Of a stretch of DNA of 64,000 bases, positions 27,181-35,934 are shown one piece after another. Numbering within the stretch: the stretch's first letter is position 1; each line of letters opens with the position of its first letter. Position numbers and translations under genes: made by a program. Under the pieces are notes generated by a model. The model ran no database searches. It was not told the DNA's origin and was given only the letters and a program-made list of their open reading frames with translations. Location of the stretch: the NCBI RefSeq assembly GCF_035270045.1, contig NZ_DATFIP010000059.1, positions 62,001 to 126,000 on the forward strand. Direction: 5' to 3'. The DNA comes from Salibaculum sp035270045. Its GTDB lineage: Bacteria; Pseudomonadota; Alphaproteobacteria; Rhodobacterales; Rhodobacteraceae.

Positions 27181-28158
27181 ATGACAGCGGGCGCACGCAA
27201 CCTGATCACGGATGTGGCCGGGCTGCGGGTGGGAAACGCGCAGGATGACCGGTTGAAATCCGGCGTCACGGTCCTGACCGCCGAAGCCCCCTTCACCGCC
27301 GGGGTCGCCGTGATGGGCGGCGCCCCCGGCACCCGCGAAACCGATCTTCTGGCCCCGGACAAGACGGTGCAGCAGGTCGACGCCCTGGTCCTGTCAGGTG
27401 GCAGCGCCTTCGGCCTCGCCGCTGCGGATGGCGTCGCCGAGGGCTTGCGCGCCATGGGGCGCGGCTTTGCCGTCGGCCCCCACAGGGTGCCGATCGTGCC
27501 TGCCGCGATCCTCTTCGACCTGATGGCGGGCGGCGATCACGATTGGCAGGAAAATCCCTATCCCGCGCTCGGTCGCGCCGCCCTGAATGCCGCCGCGCCA
27601 ACCTTTACCCTCGGCAGCGCCGGTGCGGGAACGGGCTGCACCACTGCCACCTTCAAGGGCGGGCTTGGATCGGCCTCGGTGCCTCTGCAGTCGGGGCACG
27701 CGGTCGGCGCGCTGGTCGCCGTGAATGCTCTTGGCAGCGCAACCGTGGGCGCAACGCGCCATTTCTGGGCCGCCCCTTTCGAGCAGGGCGCGGAATTCGG
27801 CGGCCTCGGCCCTGCTTCGGCTTTTCCGGATCACCATCCCACCAAGATGGAAGCGCCCGGCAACACCACCATCGCCGTGGTGGCCACCGACGCCACGCTT
27901 ACCCAAGCCCAGTGCACGCGCATGGCCACCGCCGCCCATGATGGCTTGGCCCGCGCGCTGGTGCCGTCGCATACCCCGATGGACGGGGACCTGGTCTTCG
28001 CCGTCAGCACCGGGGCGCGACGCCTCACGAACCCGGCGCCCGAGACGCTGGCGCTGGGCCACGCCGCCGCGACGTGCCTGGCCCGCGCCATCGCCCGGGG
28101 CGTTCATGCGGCCGGCCCGGCGCCGAATGACCCCCTGCCCAGCTGGTCCACGGCCTGA
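27181..28158 (+). CDS. P1-family (S58/DmpA-like) self-processing peptidase
   Basis: A 325-residue N-terminal-nucleophile hydrolase of the DmpA/NylC group (aminopeptidases and 6-aminohexanoate-oligomer hydrolases). Visible family blocks are NLITDVAGLRVGNAQDDRLK at the start, ALVLSGGSAFGLAAADGV and GSAGAGTGCTTATFKGGLGS. The likely self-cleavage site is between Asn228 and Thr229 in APGNTTIAVVATDA, where the exposed threonine becomes the nucleophile, as in NylC. No signal peptide, so it is cytoplasmic. I start at 27181 because homologous proteins begin just before this conserved block. Substrate unknown. Confidence 0.9.
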   Translation: MTAGARNLITDVAGLRVGNAQDDRLKSGVTVLTAEAPFTAGVAVMGGAPGTRETDLLAPDKTVQQVDALVLSGGSAFGLAAADGVAEGLRAMGRGFAVGPHRVPIVPAAILFDLMAGGDHDWQENPYPALGRAALNAAAPTFTLGSAGAGTGCTTATFKGGLGSASVPLQSGHAVGALVAVNALGSATVGATRHFWAAPFEQGAEFGGLGPASAFPDHHPTKMEAPGNTTIAVVATDATLTQAQCTRMATAAHDGLARALVPSHTPMDGDLVFAVSTGARRLTNPAPETLALGHAAATCLARAIARGVHAAGPAPNDPLPSWSTA

Positions 28159-28251
28159 CCACGCGCCGCGCGGCCCTTGAAGAATGCCCCCTTGGCCCGA
28201 CGGCGCCAGGACCATACCTTTGGACCCGACACTTGTACCAGAAGGCCAATC

Positions 28252-29721
28252 ATGACCGCCAGCACGCACCTCAAGGACATTCTCTCCCGCCCCGACCTGT
28301 TGATCGAACAGGCCTTCGTTGGGGGCGACTGGGTCGACGGCCCCGGTGGCGCCTCCTTTGAGGTCACCAACCCCGCGCGCGGCGATGTCATCGCCCGCGT
28401 GGCCGACCTCGACCGAGCGCAAGTCGCCAAGGCCATCACAGCGGCCGACACCGCGCGGCGCGCCTGGGCGGCCCGCACCGCAAAGGATCGCGCCAAGGTG
28501 CTGCGCCGCTGGTTCGACCTGATGATGGAACACCAGGAAGACCTGGCCCGCATCATGACCGCCGAACAAGGCAAACCGCTGGCCGAGGCGCGCGGCGAAG
28601 TTGCTTATGGTGCATCCTTCATCGAATGGTTCGGCGAAGAGGCCAAGCGCCTTTACGGCGAGACCATCCCCGGCCACCAGCCCGACAAGCGCATCACCGT
28701 GATCCGCCAGCCCGTGGGCGTTTGCGCCTCGATAACGCCGTGGAACTTTCCGATCGCCATGATCGCCCGCAAGGTCGGACCGGCCCTGGCCGCGGGCTGT
28801 GCCATGGTCGCGCGTCCATCGGAACTGACCCCGCTCTCGGCACTGGCCATGGCCAGGCTGGCTGAAGAGGCGGGCGTGCCGGCGGGCATCTTCTCGGTCG
28901 TGCCCGGCACCGACGCCTCGGGCATGGGCAAGGAATTCTGCGAGAACCCTCTCGTGCGAAAACTGACCTTCACCGGCTCCACCGAGGTCGGACGCATCCT
29001 GCTGCGCCAGGCCGCCGACCAGGTCATGAAATGCTCGATGGAACTTGGCGGCAATGCCCCCTTCATCGTGTTCGACGACGCTGACATCGACGCCGCAGTG
29101 CAGGGCGCCATCGCCTGCAAGTTCCGCAACAACGGCCAGACCTGCGTCTGCGCCAACCGCATTTACGTCCAGGACGGGATATACGACACCTTCGCCGCGA
29201 AGCTGAAAGAAGCTGTCGACGCGCTTCGGGTGGGCGACGGTCTGGAAGAGGGTGTGGACCTTGGCCCGCTGATCGAACCGTCAGCGGTGGAAAAGGTGAA
29301 GGCCCACCTGGAAGACGCGCGCGCCAAGGGCGGCACCGTCCTGACAGGTGGCAAGGCGCTGGAAGGGCTGTTCTTCGAGCCGACCATCGTTTGTGACGCG
29401 ACCACCGACATGAAGGTCGCCACTGATGAAACCTTCGGTCCCTTTGCGCCGCTGTTCCGGTTCACCGACGAGGACGAGGTCATCGCCATGGCCAATGACA
29501 CGATCTTCGGGCTGGCCTCGTATTTCTACGCCAAGGACATCTCACGGGTCTACAAGGTGGCCGAGGCGCTGGAATACGGGATCGTCGGCATCAACACCGG
29601 CATCATCTCGACCGAGGTCGCCCCCTTCGGCGGCGTCAAACAGTCGGGCCTCGGTCGGGAAGGGTCGTCCCACGGCATCGACGAATTCACCGAGATGAAA
29701 TACATGTGCCTTGGCGTCTGA
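28252..29721 (+). CDS. gabD: NAD(P)-dependent succinate-semialdehyde dehydrogenase
   Basis: A 489-residue aldehyde dehydrogenase of the GabD type, which oxidises succinate semialdehyde to succinate. It has FTGSTEVGR, ELGGNAPFIVFDDADID with the general base, FRNNGQTCVCANRIYVQDGI with the catalytic cysteine, and the GabD-like ending GIVGINTGIISTEVAPFGGV. The ATG at 28252 follows GAAGG. Because other omega-semialdehyde dehydrogenases share these features, glutarate semialdehyde could also be its substrate. It stands alone, with the hairpin repeat after it. Confidence 0.88.
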   Translation: MTASTHLKDILSRPDLLIEQAFVGGDWVDGPGGASFEVTNPARGDVIARVADLDRAQVAKAITAADTARRAWAARTAKDRAKVLRRWFDLMMEHQEDLARIMTAEQGKPLAEARGEVAYGASFIEWFGEEAKRLYGETIPGHQPDKRITVIRQPVGVCASITPWNFPIAMIARKVGPALAAGCAMVARPSELTPLSALAMARLAEEAGVPAGIFSVVPGTDASGMGKEFCENPLVRKLTFTGSTEVGRILLRQAADQVMKCSMELGGNAPFIVFDDADIDAAVQGAIACKFRNNGQTCVCANRIYVQDGIYDTFAAKLKEAVDALRVGDGLEEGVDLGPLIEPSAVEKVKAHLEDARAKGGTVLTGGKALEGLFFEPTIVCDATTDMKVATDETFGPFAPLFRFTDEDEVIAMANDTIFGLASYFYAKDISRVYKVAEALEYGIVGINTGIISTEVAPFGGVKQSGLGREGSSHGIDEFTEMKYMCLGV

Positions 29722-29733
29722 GCCGAGTCCCGG

Positions 29734-29793
29734 CTTCTTTGGGTCCCGAAATACCGCCGCCGGAGGCCCCGCCAGCAGCAGGCCCGCCTCCGG
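29734..29793. repeat. Second copy of the intergenic hairpin repeat
   Basis: CTTCTTTGGGTCCCGAAATA (29734-29753) matches the head of the repeat at 22059 with three changes, one an extra base. A stem follows with arms CCGGAGGC (29760-29767) and GCCTCCGG (29786-29793). Like the other copy it lies between convergent genes. Confidence 0.65.
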
Positions 29794-29840
29794 GCAGCGC
29801 GTCACCCGGCCGCTGGCCGCATGAAAGTGCGCGGAAGCGC

Positions 29841-30599
29841 TCAATCCGGCAACCAGCCCAACCCGTCCTGCGTGGCCCCGCGCGGAAAATATTCGGCGCT
29901 GACCCAGCCGTCATAGCCACCGGCATCGAGTTGCCGGAAGAAGGCCGGGTAGTCGATGTCGCCGCCCGCCGGTTCGTGCCGGTCGGGTGCCCCCGCCACC
30001 TGGACATGGCTTACCCAGGGGGCCACCGCTTCCCAGGTGCCCGGCACGTCGCCGGTGATGCAATGGGCATGGTAGGCATCGAATTGCAGGCCCAGGTTGG
30101 GGGCGCCGATCTCCTCCAGCAGGGCCAGCGCGACCGAGAAATCATCAAGAAAACAGCCGGGCAGGTCGGCGGGGTTGGTCGGCTCGATGGTCAGGAGCCG
30201 GCCCTTTGCCGCCTCGGCCGCCCAGGCCATGTTGTCGGCGAAGACGCCCGCCGCCTCGGGGCCATCTGCCACGCCCGCCATGACATTCAGCCGCCGCGCG
30301 CCCAGCATGTCCATGTAGCGCAGGCTGCGCGTCAGCGCCTTGCGGAACCCCGCTTCTTCGCCCGGCACCGCGGCGAACCCGCGCGGCCCTTGCGAGTCGA
30401 GGGGGTCGGATGGCGGGCAATTGATCAATACCAGCGGCAGACCGGCCCCGGCAAGCGCCCGGTCCAGTGCCGTGGCATCCGTGCCGAAGGGAAACAGTAT
30501 CTCTGCCGCCTCGAAGCCCGCCTCGGCGGCCAGGGCGGGCCGCTCCAGCAGCGGAACCTCGGTGAAAAGCGTCGTCAGGTTAGCGCAAAAGCGGGGCAT
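29841..30599 (-). CDS. Hydroxypyruvate isomerase-like TIM-barrel protein
   Basis: A 252-residue sugar-phosphate isomerase/epimerase fold protein of the Hyi/OtnI type, which interconverts hydroxypyruvate and tartronate semialdehyde or acts on 2-oxo-tetronates. Family features are MPRFCANLTTLFTEVPLLER at the start, LTIEPTNPADLPGCFL (metal glutamate), LGLQFDAYHAHCITGD (metal aspartate and histidine), VQVAGAPDRHEPAGGDIDY and WVSAEYFP (last glutamate). It lies 15 bases after the DUF1285 gene on the same strand. The exact substrate cannot be settled here. Confidence 0.87.
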   Translation of the reverse strand: MPRFCANLTTLFTEVPLLERPALAAEAGFEAAEILFPFGTDATALDRALAGAGLPLVLINCPPSDPLDSQGPRGFAAVPGEEAGFRKALTRSLRYMDMLGARRLNVMAGVADGPEAAGVFADNMAWAAEAAKGRLLTIEPTNPADLPGCFLDDFSVALALLEEIGAPNLGLQFDAYHAHCITGDVPGTWEAVAPWVSHVQVAGAPDRHEPAGGDIDYPAFFRQLDAGGYDGWVSAEYFPRGATQDGLGWLPD

Positions 30600-30614
30600 G
30601 GGGTCCGTCGCCGC

Positions 30615-31205
30615 CTAGGGCAGGTCGGCCGCGGGGATAATCGGAAAGAACGCCCCCTGCGAGCGCAGGCCGAACCACTCTTGCCCGTCGTGCGGCGCCG
30701 TTTCGCCGATTTCGACCAGTCGGTAGAAGGACTTGCGGTCGATCAGCGCCTCGAGGTTGCGGCGGATCAGAACGTAGGGAGACGGCTCGCCGGTCTCGGG
30801 ATCACGCGTCACGCGGACGGGATGCTCCGGCCCCGCGACCGCGTCGTCGCCCACGTTGGTCTGAAACCGAAGAGCATCGCCTTCGCGTTCGAAATCCACG
30901 GCGACGAAGGGCGCGTCATCCACGGTGATCCCGACCTTCTCGACCGGGGTGACAAGGAAATAGTCATCCCCGTCCTTGCGCAGGATGGTCGAGAACAGTC
31001 GCACCAGTTCGGGCCGTCCGATGGGCGTGCCCAGGTAGAACCAGGTGCCGTCGCGCGCAATGCGCATGTCGAGGTCGCCACAGAAGGGAGGGTCCCACTT
31101 GTCCACCGGCGGCAATCCGCGCCCCTTTGTGGCGGCACGCGCCGAGGAGGCTATGTTCTCGGCCGAGACGGTCACGGAGGTGTCAGAAGGGTTTGTCTTT
31201 GCCAT
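30615..31205 (-). CDS. DUF1285 family protein
   Basis: A 196-residue soluble protein. The core (PPFCGDLDMRIARDGTWFYL, then FLVTPVEKVGITVDDAPFVA and SPYVLIRRNLEALIDRKSFY) matches the DUF1285 family as known in alphaproteobacteria. Its function is unknown. I start at the ATG at 31205; the longer frame runs into the divergent MoxR gene. The 63 bases up to the MoxR start must hold the promoters of both transcripts. Confidence 0.85.
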   Translation of the reverse strand: MAKTNPSDTSVTVSAENIASSARAATKGRGLPPVDKWDPPFCGDLDMRIARDGTWFYLGTPIGRPELVRLFSTILRKDGDDYFLVTPVEKVGITVDDAPFVAVDFEREGDALRFQTNVGDDAVAGPEHPVRVTRDPETGEPSPYVLIRRNLEALIDRKSFYRLVEIGETAPHDGQEWFGLRSQGAFFPIIPAADLP

Positions 31206-31268
31206 TGGTGCCCGGCGCGATATCTGTTCCACTATACACCGAACATAGTCTTTGCAGGAGAATTTGCC

Positions 31269-32276
31269 ATGGCCGATGATGCCGAGCTTGTCGCCGAAAT
31301 GGACGCGCTGGGCGAGCGCCTTGCCTCTGCCCGTACCGCCATCGCGCACCGCTTCATCGGGCAGGAAAGCGTCGTCGACCTGACCATGGCCGCTCTGCTT
31401 TGCGGCGGTCACGCTCTTCTGATCGGGCTGCCGGGCCTGGGAAAGACGCGGCTGGTGGACACACTGTCAACGGTCATGGGCCTGAAAGGCAACCGCATCC
31501 AGTTCACCCCCGACCTGATGCCTGCCGATATTCTCGGCTCCGAGGTTCTGGAAACCGGGCCGGACGGGTCGCGCAGCTTCAAGTTCATCGAAGGGCCGAT
31601 CTTCTGCCAGCTTCTCATGGCCGACGAGATCAACCGTGCCAGTCCGCGCACCCAGTCCGCCCTCTTGCAGGCCATGCAGGAAAAGGAGGTCACCATCGCG
31701 GGCGCGCATCGCCGGCTGGCGCCACCCTTTCACGTTCTGGCCACCCAGAACCCGATCGAGCAGGAAGGCACCTATCCCCTGCCCGAGGCCCAGTTGGACC
31801 GGTTCCTCGTGCAGGTAGACGTGCCCTATCCGGACCGCGACACCGAACGCGACATCCTCATGGCGACCACCGGCGTGGACGAGGCCGAAGCGGTCAGTGT
31901 CCTCAACGCCCAGCAGTTGCTGGACGCCCAGACCCTGCTGCGCCGCATGCCGATCGGCGAGGCGGTGGTCGAAATGATCCTGGACCTCGTGCGTGGCTGC
32001 CGCCCGCAGGACGACAAGGCCCCGCGGATCGTGCGCGACACTGTCAGCTGGGGGCCGGGGCCGCGTGCGGCGCAGGCCCTGATGATGACCGTCAGGGCCG
32101 AGGCGCTGCTGCACGGCCGTCTCGTGCCCAGCGCCGAGGACGTGCGCCGCATGGCCGCCCCCGTGCTGAGCCACCGCATGGCGCTGTCCTTCGCCGCCCG
32201 CGCCCGGGGCGAAAGCCTGTCGAACGTCATCGCGCAGGTTGCCGATCAGGTCACCCGGGTCGAGGCCGCCGCGTGA
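31269..32276 (+). CDS. MoxR-family AAA+ ATPase
   Basis: A 335-residue AAA+ protein. Walker A is LIGLPGLGKTRLVD (about residues 50-63), Walker B is LLMADEINRASPRTQSALL, sensor 1 is VLATQNPIEQEGTYPLPEAQ, and the sensor-2 arginine region follows (WGPGPRAAQALMM). MoxR ATPases work as chaperones with von Willebrand A proteins, and three such genes follow at once. The start follows CAGGAG. It is the first gene of a four-gene overlapping operon. Confidence 0.93.
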   Translation: MADDAELVAEMDALGERLASARTAIAHRFIGQESVVDLTMAALLCGGHALLIGLPGLGKTRLVDTLSTVMGLKGNRIQFTPDLMPADILGSEVLETGPDGSRSFKFIEGPIFCQLLMADEINRASPRTQSALLQAMQEKEVTIAGAHRRLAPPFHVLATQNPIEQEGTYPLPEAQLDRFLVQVDVPYPDRDTERDILMATTGVDEAEAVSVLNAQQLLDAQTLLRRMPIGEAVVEMILDLVRGCRPQDDKAPRIVRDTVSWGPGPRAAQALMMTVRAEALLHGRLVPSAEDVRRMAAPVLSHRMALSFAARARGESLSNVIAQVADQVTRVEAAA

Positions 32277-33148
32277 CCGAGCGGCCCCTGACACTGCGCG
32301 GCGGGGCCGAGGCGCTGGCCGCGCCCCTGCCACCGCTTCTGGCCGAGGCCGAACACTTGGCGACCACGGTGATCGTGGGCGACCATGGCCGCAGGCGCGC
32401 GGGGCTGGGCGACACCTTCTGGCAATACCGCCCGGCGCAGTATCACGACGAACGCCGCCACATCGACTGGCGTCGCAGCGCCAAGTCCGATGCGCAGTTC
32501 GTGCAGGACAAGGAATGGCAGATCGCCCAGTCGGTGCAGGTATGGGTGGACCAGTCCGCCTCGATGGCGTTCACCTCGAACGAGGGCGGCGTGACCAAGG
32601 CCGACCGGGCCCGTGTTCTGGCGTTGGCCACGGCGATCCTGTTGCTGCGCGGCGGGGAGCGGGTCGGGCTGACCGGCAACCTGCTCCCACCCAGGCGGGG
32701 CGAGGCGCAGGCGGCGCAGATGGCATTGTTGCTGTGCGAGGATCACCCGGACGATTTCGGCGCGCCCGTGGCCGACGGGATGCTGCACCATTCCCGCGCG
32801 GTCTTCGTGTCGGATTTCCTGGGCAACATGGACGCGGTCGAGCGGGCGCTGGCGCGGGCCGCTGACCGCGATATCCGCGGGGCGCTGGTGCAGGTGCTGG
32901 ACCCCGCCGAGGAGGCCTTTCCCTTTGACGGACGCACCATTTTCGAGAGCATGACCGGCGCCATGCGGCATGAAACTCTCAAGGCCGGCGAGCTGCGCGA
33001 GCGCTACCTCGACCGGCTGGCCGAGCGGCAGGCGCGGCTGGCTGACCTGGCCCGCCTCAGCGGCTGGCAGTTCCACACGCACCACACCGGCGAAAGCGCC
33101 ACCGCAGCGCTGCTGTGGCTTTACACGGCGCTGGAGCGGCACGCCTGA
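32273..33148 (+). CDS. DUF58 domain protein with von Willebrand A-like fold
   Basis: A 291-residue protein that begins with GTG overlapping the MoxR stop. It has the DUF58 core YDERRHIDWRRSAKSD followed by a metal-binding DxSxS in VWVDQSASMAF. Such proteins are the usual client or partner of MoxR ATPases. No membrane segment is evident. The longer frame upstream runs through the MoxR gene and is not coding. The next gene starts at its stop (TGATG). Confidence 0.9.
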   Translation: MTERPLTLRGGAEALAAPLPPLLAEAEHLATTVIVGDHGRRRAGLGDTFWQYRPAQYHDERRHIDWRRSAKSDAQFVQDKEWQIAQSVQVWVDQSASMAFTSNEGGVTKADRARVLALATAILLLRGGERVGLTGNLLPPRRGEAQAAQMALLLCEDHPDDFGAPVADGMLHHSRAVFVSDFLGNMDAVERALARAADRDIRGALVQVLDPAEEAFPFDGRTIFESMTGAMRHETLKAGELRERYLDRLAERQARLADLARLSGWQFHTHHTGESATAALLWLYTALERHA

Positions 33149-35934
33149 TGTGGTCGCTGGGGCCCATAGCCTTTGGCGCGCCCTGGCTGCTGCTGGGTCT
33201 GATCGCCCTTCCGATTCTCTGGCTGTTGCTGCGCGCCGTGCCGCCCGCGCCAACCCGGAGGCGGTTTCCGGGCGTCGCGCTGCTGCTGGGCCTTGCAGAC
33301 GATGAGAGCCAGACCGACCGGACGCCTTGGTGGCTGCTTGTGTTGCGGATGCTGGCGGTGGCCGCAGTGATCCTCGGTTTTGCCGGGCCGGTGCTGAACC
33401 CGCAGGACGACCGGCCCGGGCGCGGACCGCTCCTGGTGCTCGTCGATGGCACCTGGGCCGATGCGCGCGACTGGCCCCGGCGGCTGGACCGGGTCGAGGC
33501 CGCGTTGCGGGATGCCGCCAGCGATGGGCGCCGCGCGGCATTGGTGCAGCTGACCGATTTGCCCGCCGAGGGGCCAGTTTTCCGTGATGCGCAGGCCGTC
33601 GCACAAGAGGCCGCCGGGTTGGTCCCGCGCCCGCACGGCCCCGCAAGCGAGGCTATCGCGGACTGGGTCGAAGCCCTTTCAGGCGATTTCGACACTTTCT
33701 GGCTTTCCGATGGCGTGGCCCGCGACAGCCGAGCGGACCTGCTGGCCGGGCTCGAGGCACGCGGCATCGTCCGCGTCTTTGAAAGCCCCCGGCCCATCTA
33801 TGGCCTGGCCCCGCCGCGCTTCGAGGATGGGACCGTCATGCTCGAGGCCCTGCGCGCCCGCACCGTTGGCACCGCCGAGCTTCGCGTCAATGCCATCGGG
33901 CCCGACCCGGCTGGCGTGGAACGCCGGCTGGCGAGCGAGACGCTGGGTTTTGCCGCCGACGAGGGTCGCGCCACGCTGGAGCTTTCCCTTCCTCCGGAAC
34001 TGCGCAATCGCATCACCCGCTTCGAGGTGCAGGGCGTTCCCTCGGCCGGCGCGGTGGCGCTGGCCGACGATGCGCTGAAACGGCGCGAGGTGGCCTTGAT
34101 CTCTGGCGGCAACGACCGCGAGGAACTGGAACTGCTGGACCCGCTGCACTACCTTCGCCAGGCGCTGGCCCCCTCGGCGGACCTGGTCGACGGCACCCTG
34201 GCCGACGTGCTGCTGGCCAATCCCGACGTGATCGTTCTCGCCGATGTTGCCACGCTTTCGGCGCTGGAGGCCGAGGACCTGGAAGCCTGGGTCGAGGACG
34301 GTGGCCTGCTGGTGCGGTTCGCCGGGCCGCGGCTGGCGGCCAGTGATGTCAGCCGCGAGGCGCTCGACCCACTGATGCCAGTGCGCTTGCGCGCGGGGGG
34401 CCGGTCCATCGGCGGCGCCATGAGCTGGGGCGAGCCCAAGGCCCTTGCCCCCTTCGATGCCGAAAGCCCATTCCATGGCCTCGGAATCCCCGAGGATGTT
34501 GCGGTTAGCGCCCAGGTCATGGCCCAGCCCGACCCGACGCTGGCGTCGCGGGTCATAGCACAGCTGGCCGACGGCACGCCGCTTGTCACCCGAAAGGACG
34601 CGGGCCAGGGAAACATCGTCCTGTTCCATGTCACGGCCAATGCCGAATGGTCGACGCTGCCGCTGTCGGGTCTCTTCGTTCAGATGCTCGAACGGCTGGC
34701 GGTATCGACCCGCCCCGCCGTTCCCGACCTCGAGGCAATGGAAGGCACCAACTGGATGCCCGAGGACGTGCTCAACGCCTTCGGCGTTCTGGAGGATGCC
34801 GGCGCCCTGCCCGGCGTCGACGGGTCCCGGCTGGCCAACCTCACCCCGGGGGCCGAGATGCCGCCAGGGCTGTACGCCGGAGAGGAGCGCCGCATCGCCG
34901 TGAATGTCTTCAACACCGACAGCCGCCTGCAAGCCACCACCTGGCCTGACCGCATCCCCGTGGAAGGGCTGGAGATGGCCCGCGAAACCGCCCTCAAGGG
35001 CTGGCTGCTGGGTGGCGCACTGATGCTTCTGATGCTGGATATCCTGGCCGTGCTGGCCCTGTCAAGCCGGTTGCGCGGCCCGCGCGCCGGGGTGGCGGCC
35101 GCAGTGCTGGGCCTTGCGCTCGCCGGGCTGCCCACGCCACCACAGGCGCAAGAGGACGAGGCCGCGCCACCGGTCTCGGAAGACTTCGCAGTCGCCGCGA
35201 CTTCGAACGTGGTGCTCGCCTACGTCGAAACCGGCATCCCCCGCGTGGACGAGATGTCCGAGGCGGGGCTCTACGGTCTGTCCAATACCCTGTTCCAGCG
35301 CACCTCTATCGAACCCTCCATGCCCATGGGCGTGGACCCCGAGACCGACGAGCTGGCCTTCTTCCCCTTCCTTTACTGGCCTGTCACCGCCGACCAGGAC
35401 CTGCCCAGCCGCGCGGCCTATGCCAAGCTCAACCGCTACCTGCGCACCGGCGGTATGATCCTGTTCGACACGCGGGATGCCGACTTGGCGCGCTTTGGTT
35501 CTTCCAGCCCCGAGGGCCAGCGCCTGCAGGCCATCGCGCGGGGTCTGGATATCCCCCCGCTGGAACCCATCCCGCAGGATCACGTCCTGACCCGGACCTT
35601 CTATCTGTTGCAGGATTTCCCGGGCCGCCACGCCACCCGCGACGTCTGGGTCGAGGCCGCCCCGCCGGACGCGCAGGCGGCCGAGGGGATGCCCTTTCGC
35701 GACCTCAACGACGGGGTGACACCTGTCGTCATCGGCGGCAACGACTGGGCCGCGGCCTGGGCGACGGACGAGACCGGCGCCCCGCTGGTGCCGATCGGGC
35801 GCGGCATGGCCGGGGAGCGCCAGCGCGAGATTGCCATGCGCTTCGGGGTCAACCTCGTCATGCACGTGCTGACGGGAAATTATAAATCCGACCAGGTGCA
35901 CGTCCCCGCGCTCCTCGACAGGCTGGGCCAATGA
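33148..35934 (+). CDS. BatA-like / DUF4159 fusion membrane protein
   Basis: A 928-residue protein. The N terminus is the aerotolerance-regulator (BatA) segment with a membrane helix pair (about residues 9-27 and 62-80). Next comes a von Willebrand-like domain whose metal site is broken (VLVDGTWAD instead of DxSxS), then membrane helices around 620-665, and finally a DUF4159 domain (about 690-928: FFPFLYWPVTADQDLPSRAA and GGMILFDTRDAD). The C-terminal part faces the periplasm. The fusion is usual for alphaproteobacterial MoxR operons, in which its function is not known. Confidence 0.88.
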   Translation: MWSLGPIAFGAPWLLLGLIALPILWLLLRAVPPAPTRRRFPGVALLLGLADDESQTDRTPWWLLVLRMLAVAAVILGFAGPVLNPQDDRPGRGPLLVLVDGTWADARDWPRRLDRVEAALRDAASDGRRAALVQLTDLPAEGPVFRDAQAVAQEAAGLVPRPHGPASEAIADWVEALSGDFDTFWLSDGVARDSRADLLAGLEARGIVRVFESPRPIYGLAPPRFEDGTVMLEALRARTVGTAELRVNAIGPDPAGVERRLASETLGFAADEGRATLELSLPPELRNRITRFEVQGVPSAGAVALADDALKRREVALISGGNDREELELLDPLHYLRQALAPSADLVDGTLADVLLANPDVIVLADVATLSALEAEDLEAWVEDGGLLVRFAGPRLAASDVSREALDPLMPVRLRAGGRSIGGAMSWGEPKALAPFDAESPFHGLGIPEDVAVSAQVMAQPDPTLASRVIAQLADGTPLVTRKDAGQGNIVLFHVTANAEWSTLPLSGLFVQMLERLAVSTRPAVPDLEAMEGTNWMPEDVLNAFGVLEDAGALPGVDGSRLANLTPGAEMPPGLYAGEERRIAVNVFNTDSRLQATTWPDRIPVEGLEMARETALKGWLLGGALMLLMLDILAVLALSSRLRGPRAGVAAAVLGLALAGLPTPPQAQEDEAAPPVSEDFAVAATSNVVLAYVETGIPRVDEMSEAGLYGLSNTLFQRTSIEPSMPMGVDPETDELAFFPFLYWPVTADQDLPSRAAYAKLNRYLRTGGMILFDTRDADLARFGSSSPEGQRLQAIARGLDIPPLEPIPQDHVLTRTFYLLQDFPGRHATRDVWVEAAPPDAQAAEGMPFRDLNDGVTPVVIGGNDWAAAWATDETGAPLVPIGRGMAGERQREIAMRFGVNLVMHVLTGNYKSDQVHVPALLDRLGQ

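Noticed and set aside
29706..31268. Open frame running into the MoxR gene from upstream (about 520 residues)
   Set aside because: It is antisense to the hydroxypyruvate-isomerase-like and DUF1285 genes, has no family motif before 31269, and the true start has a clear ribosome site.
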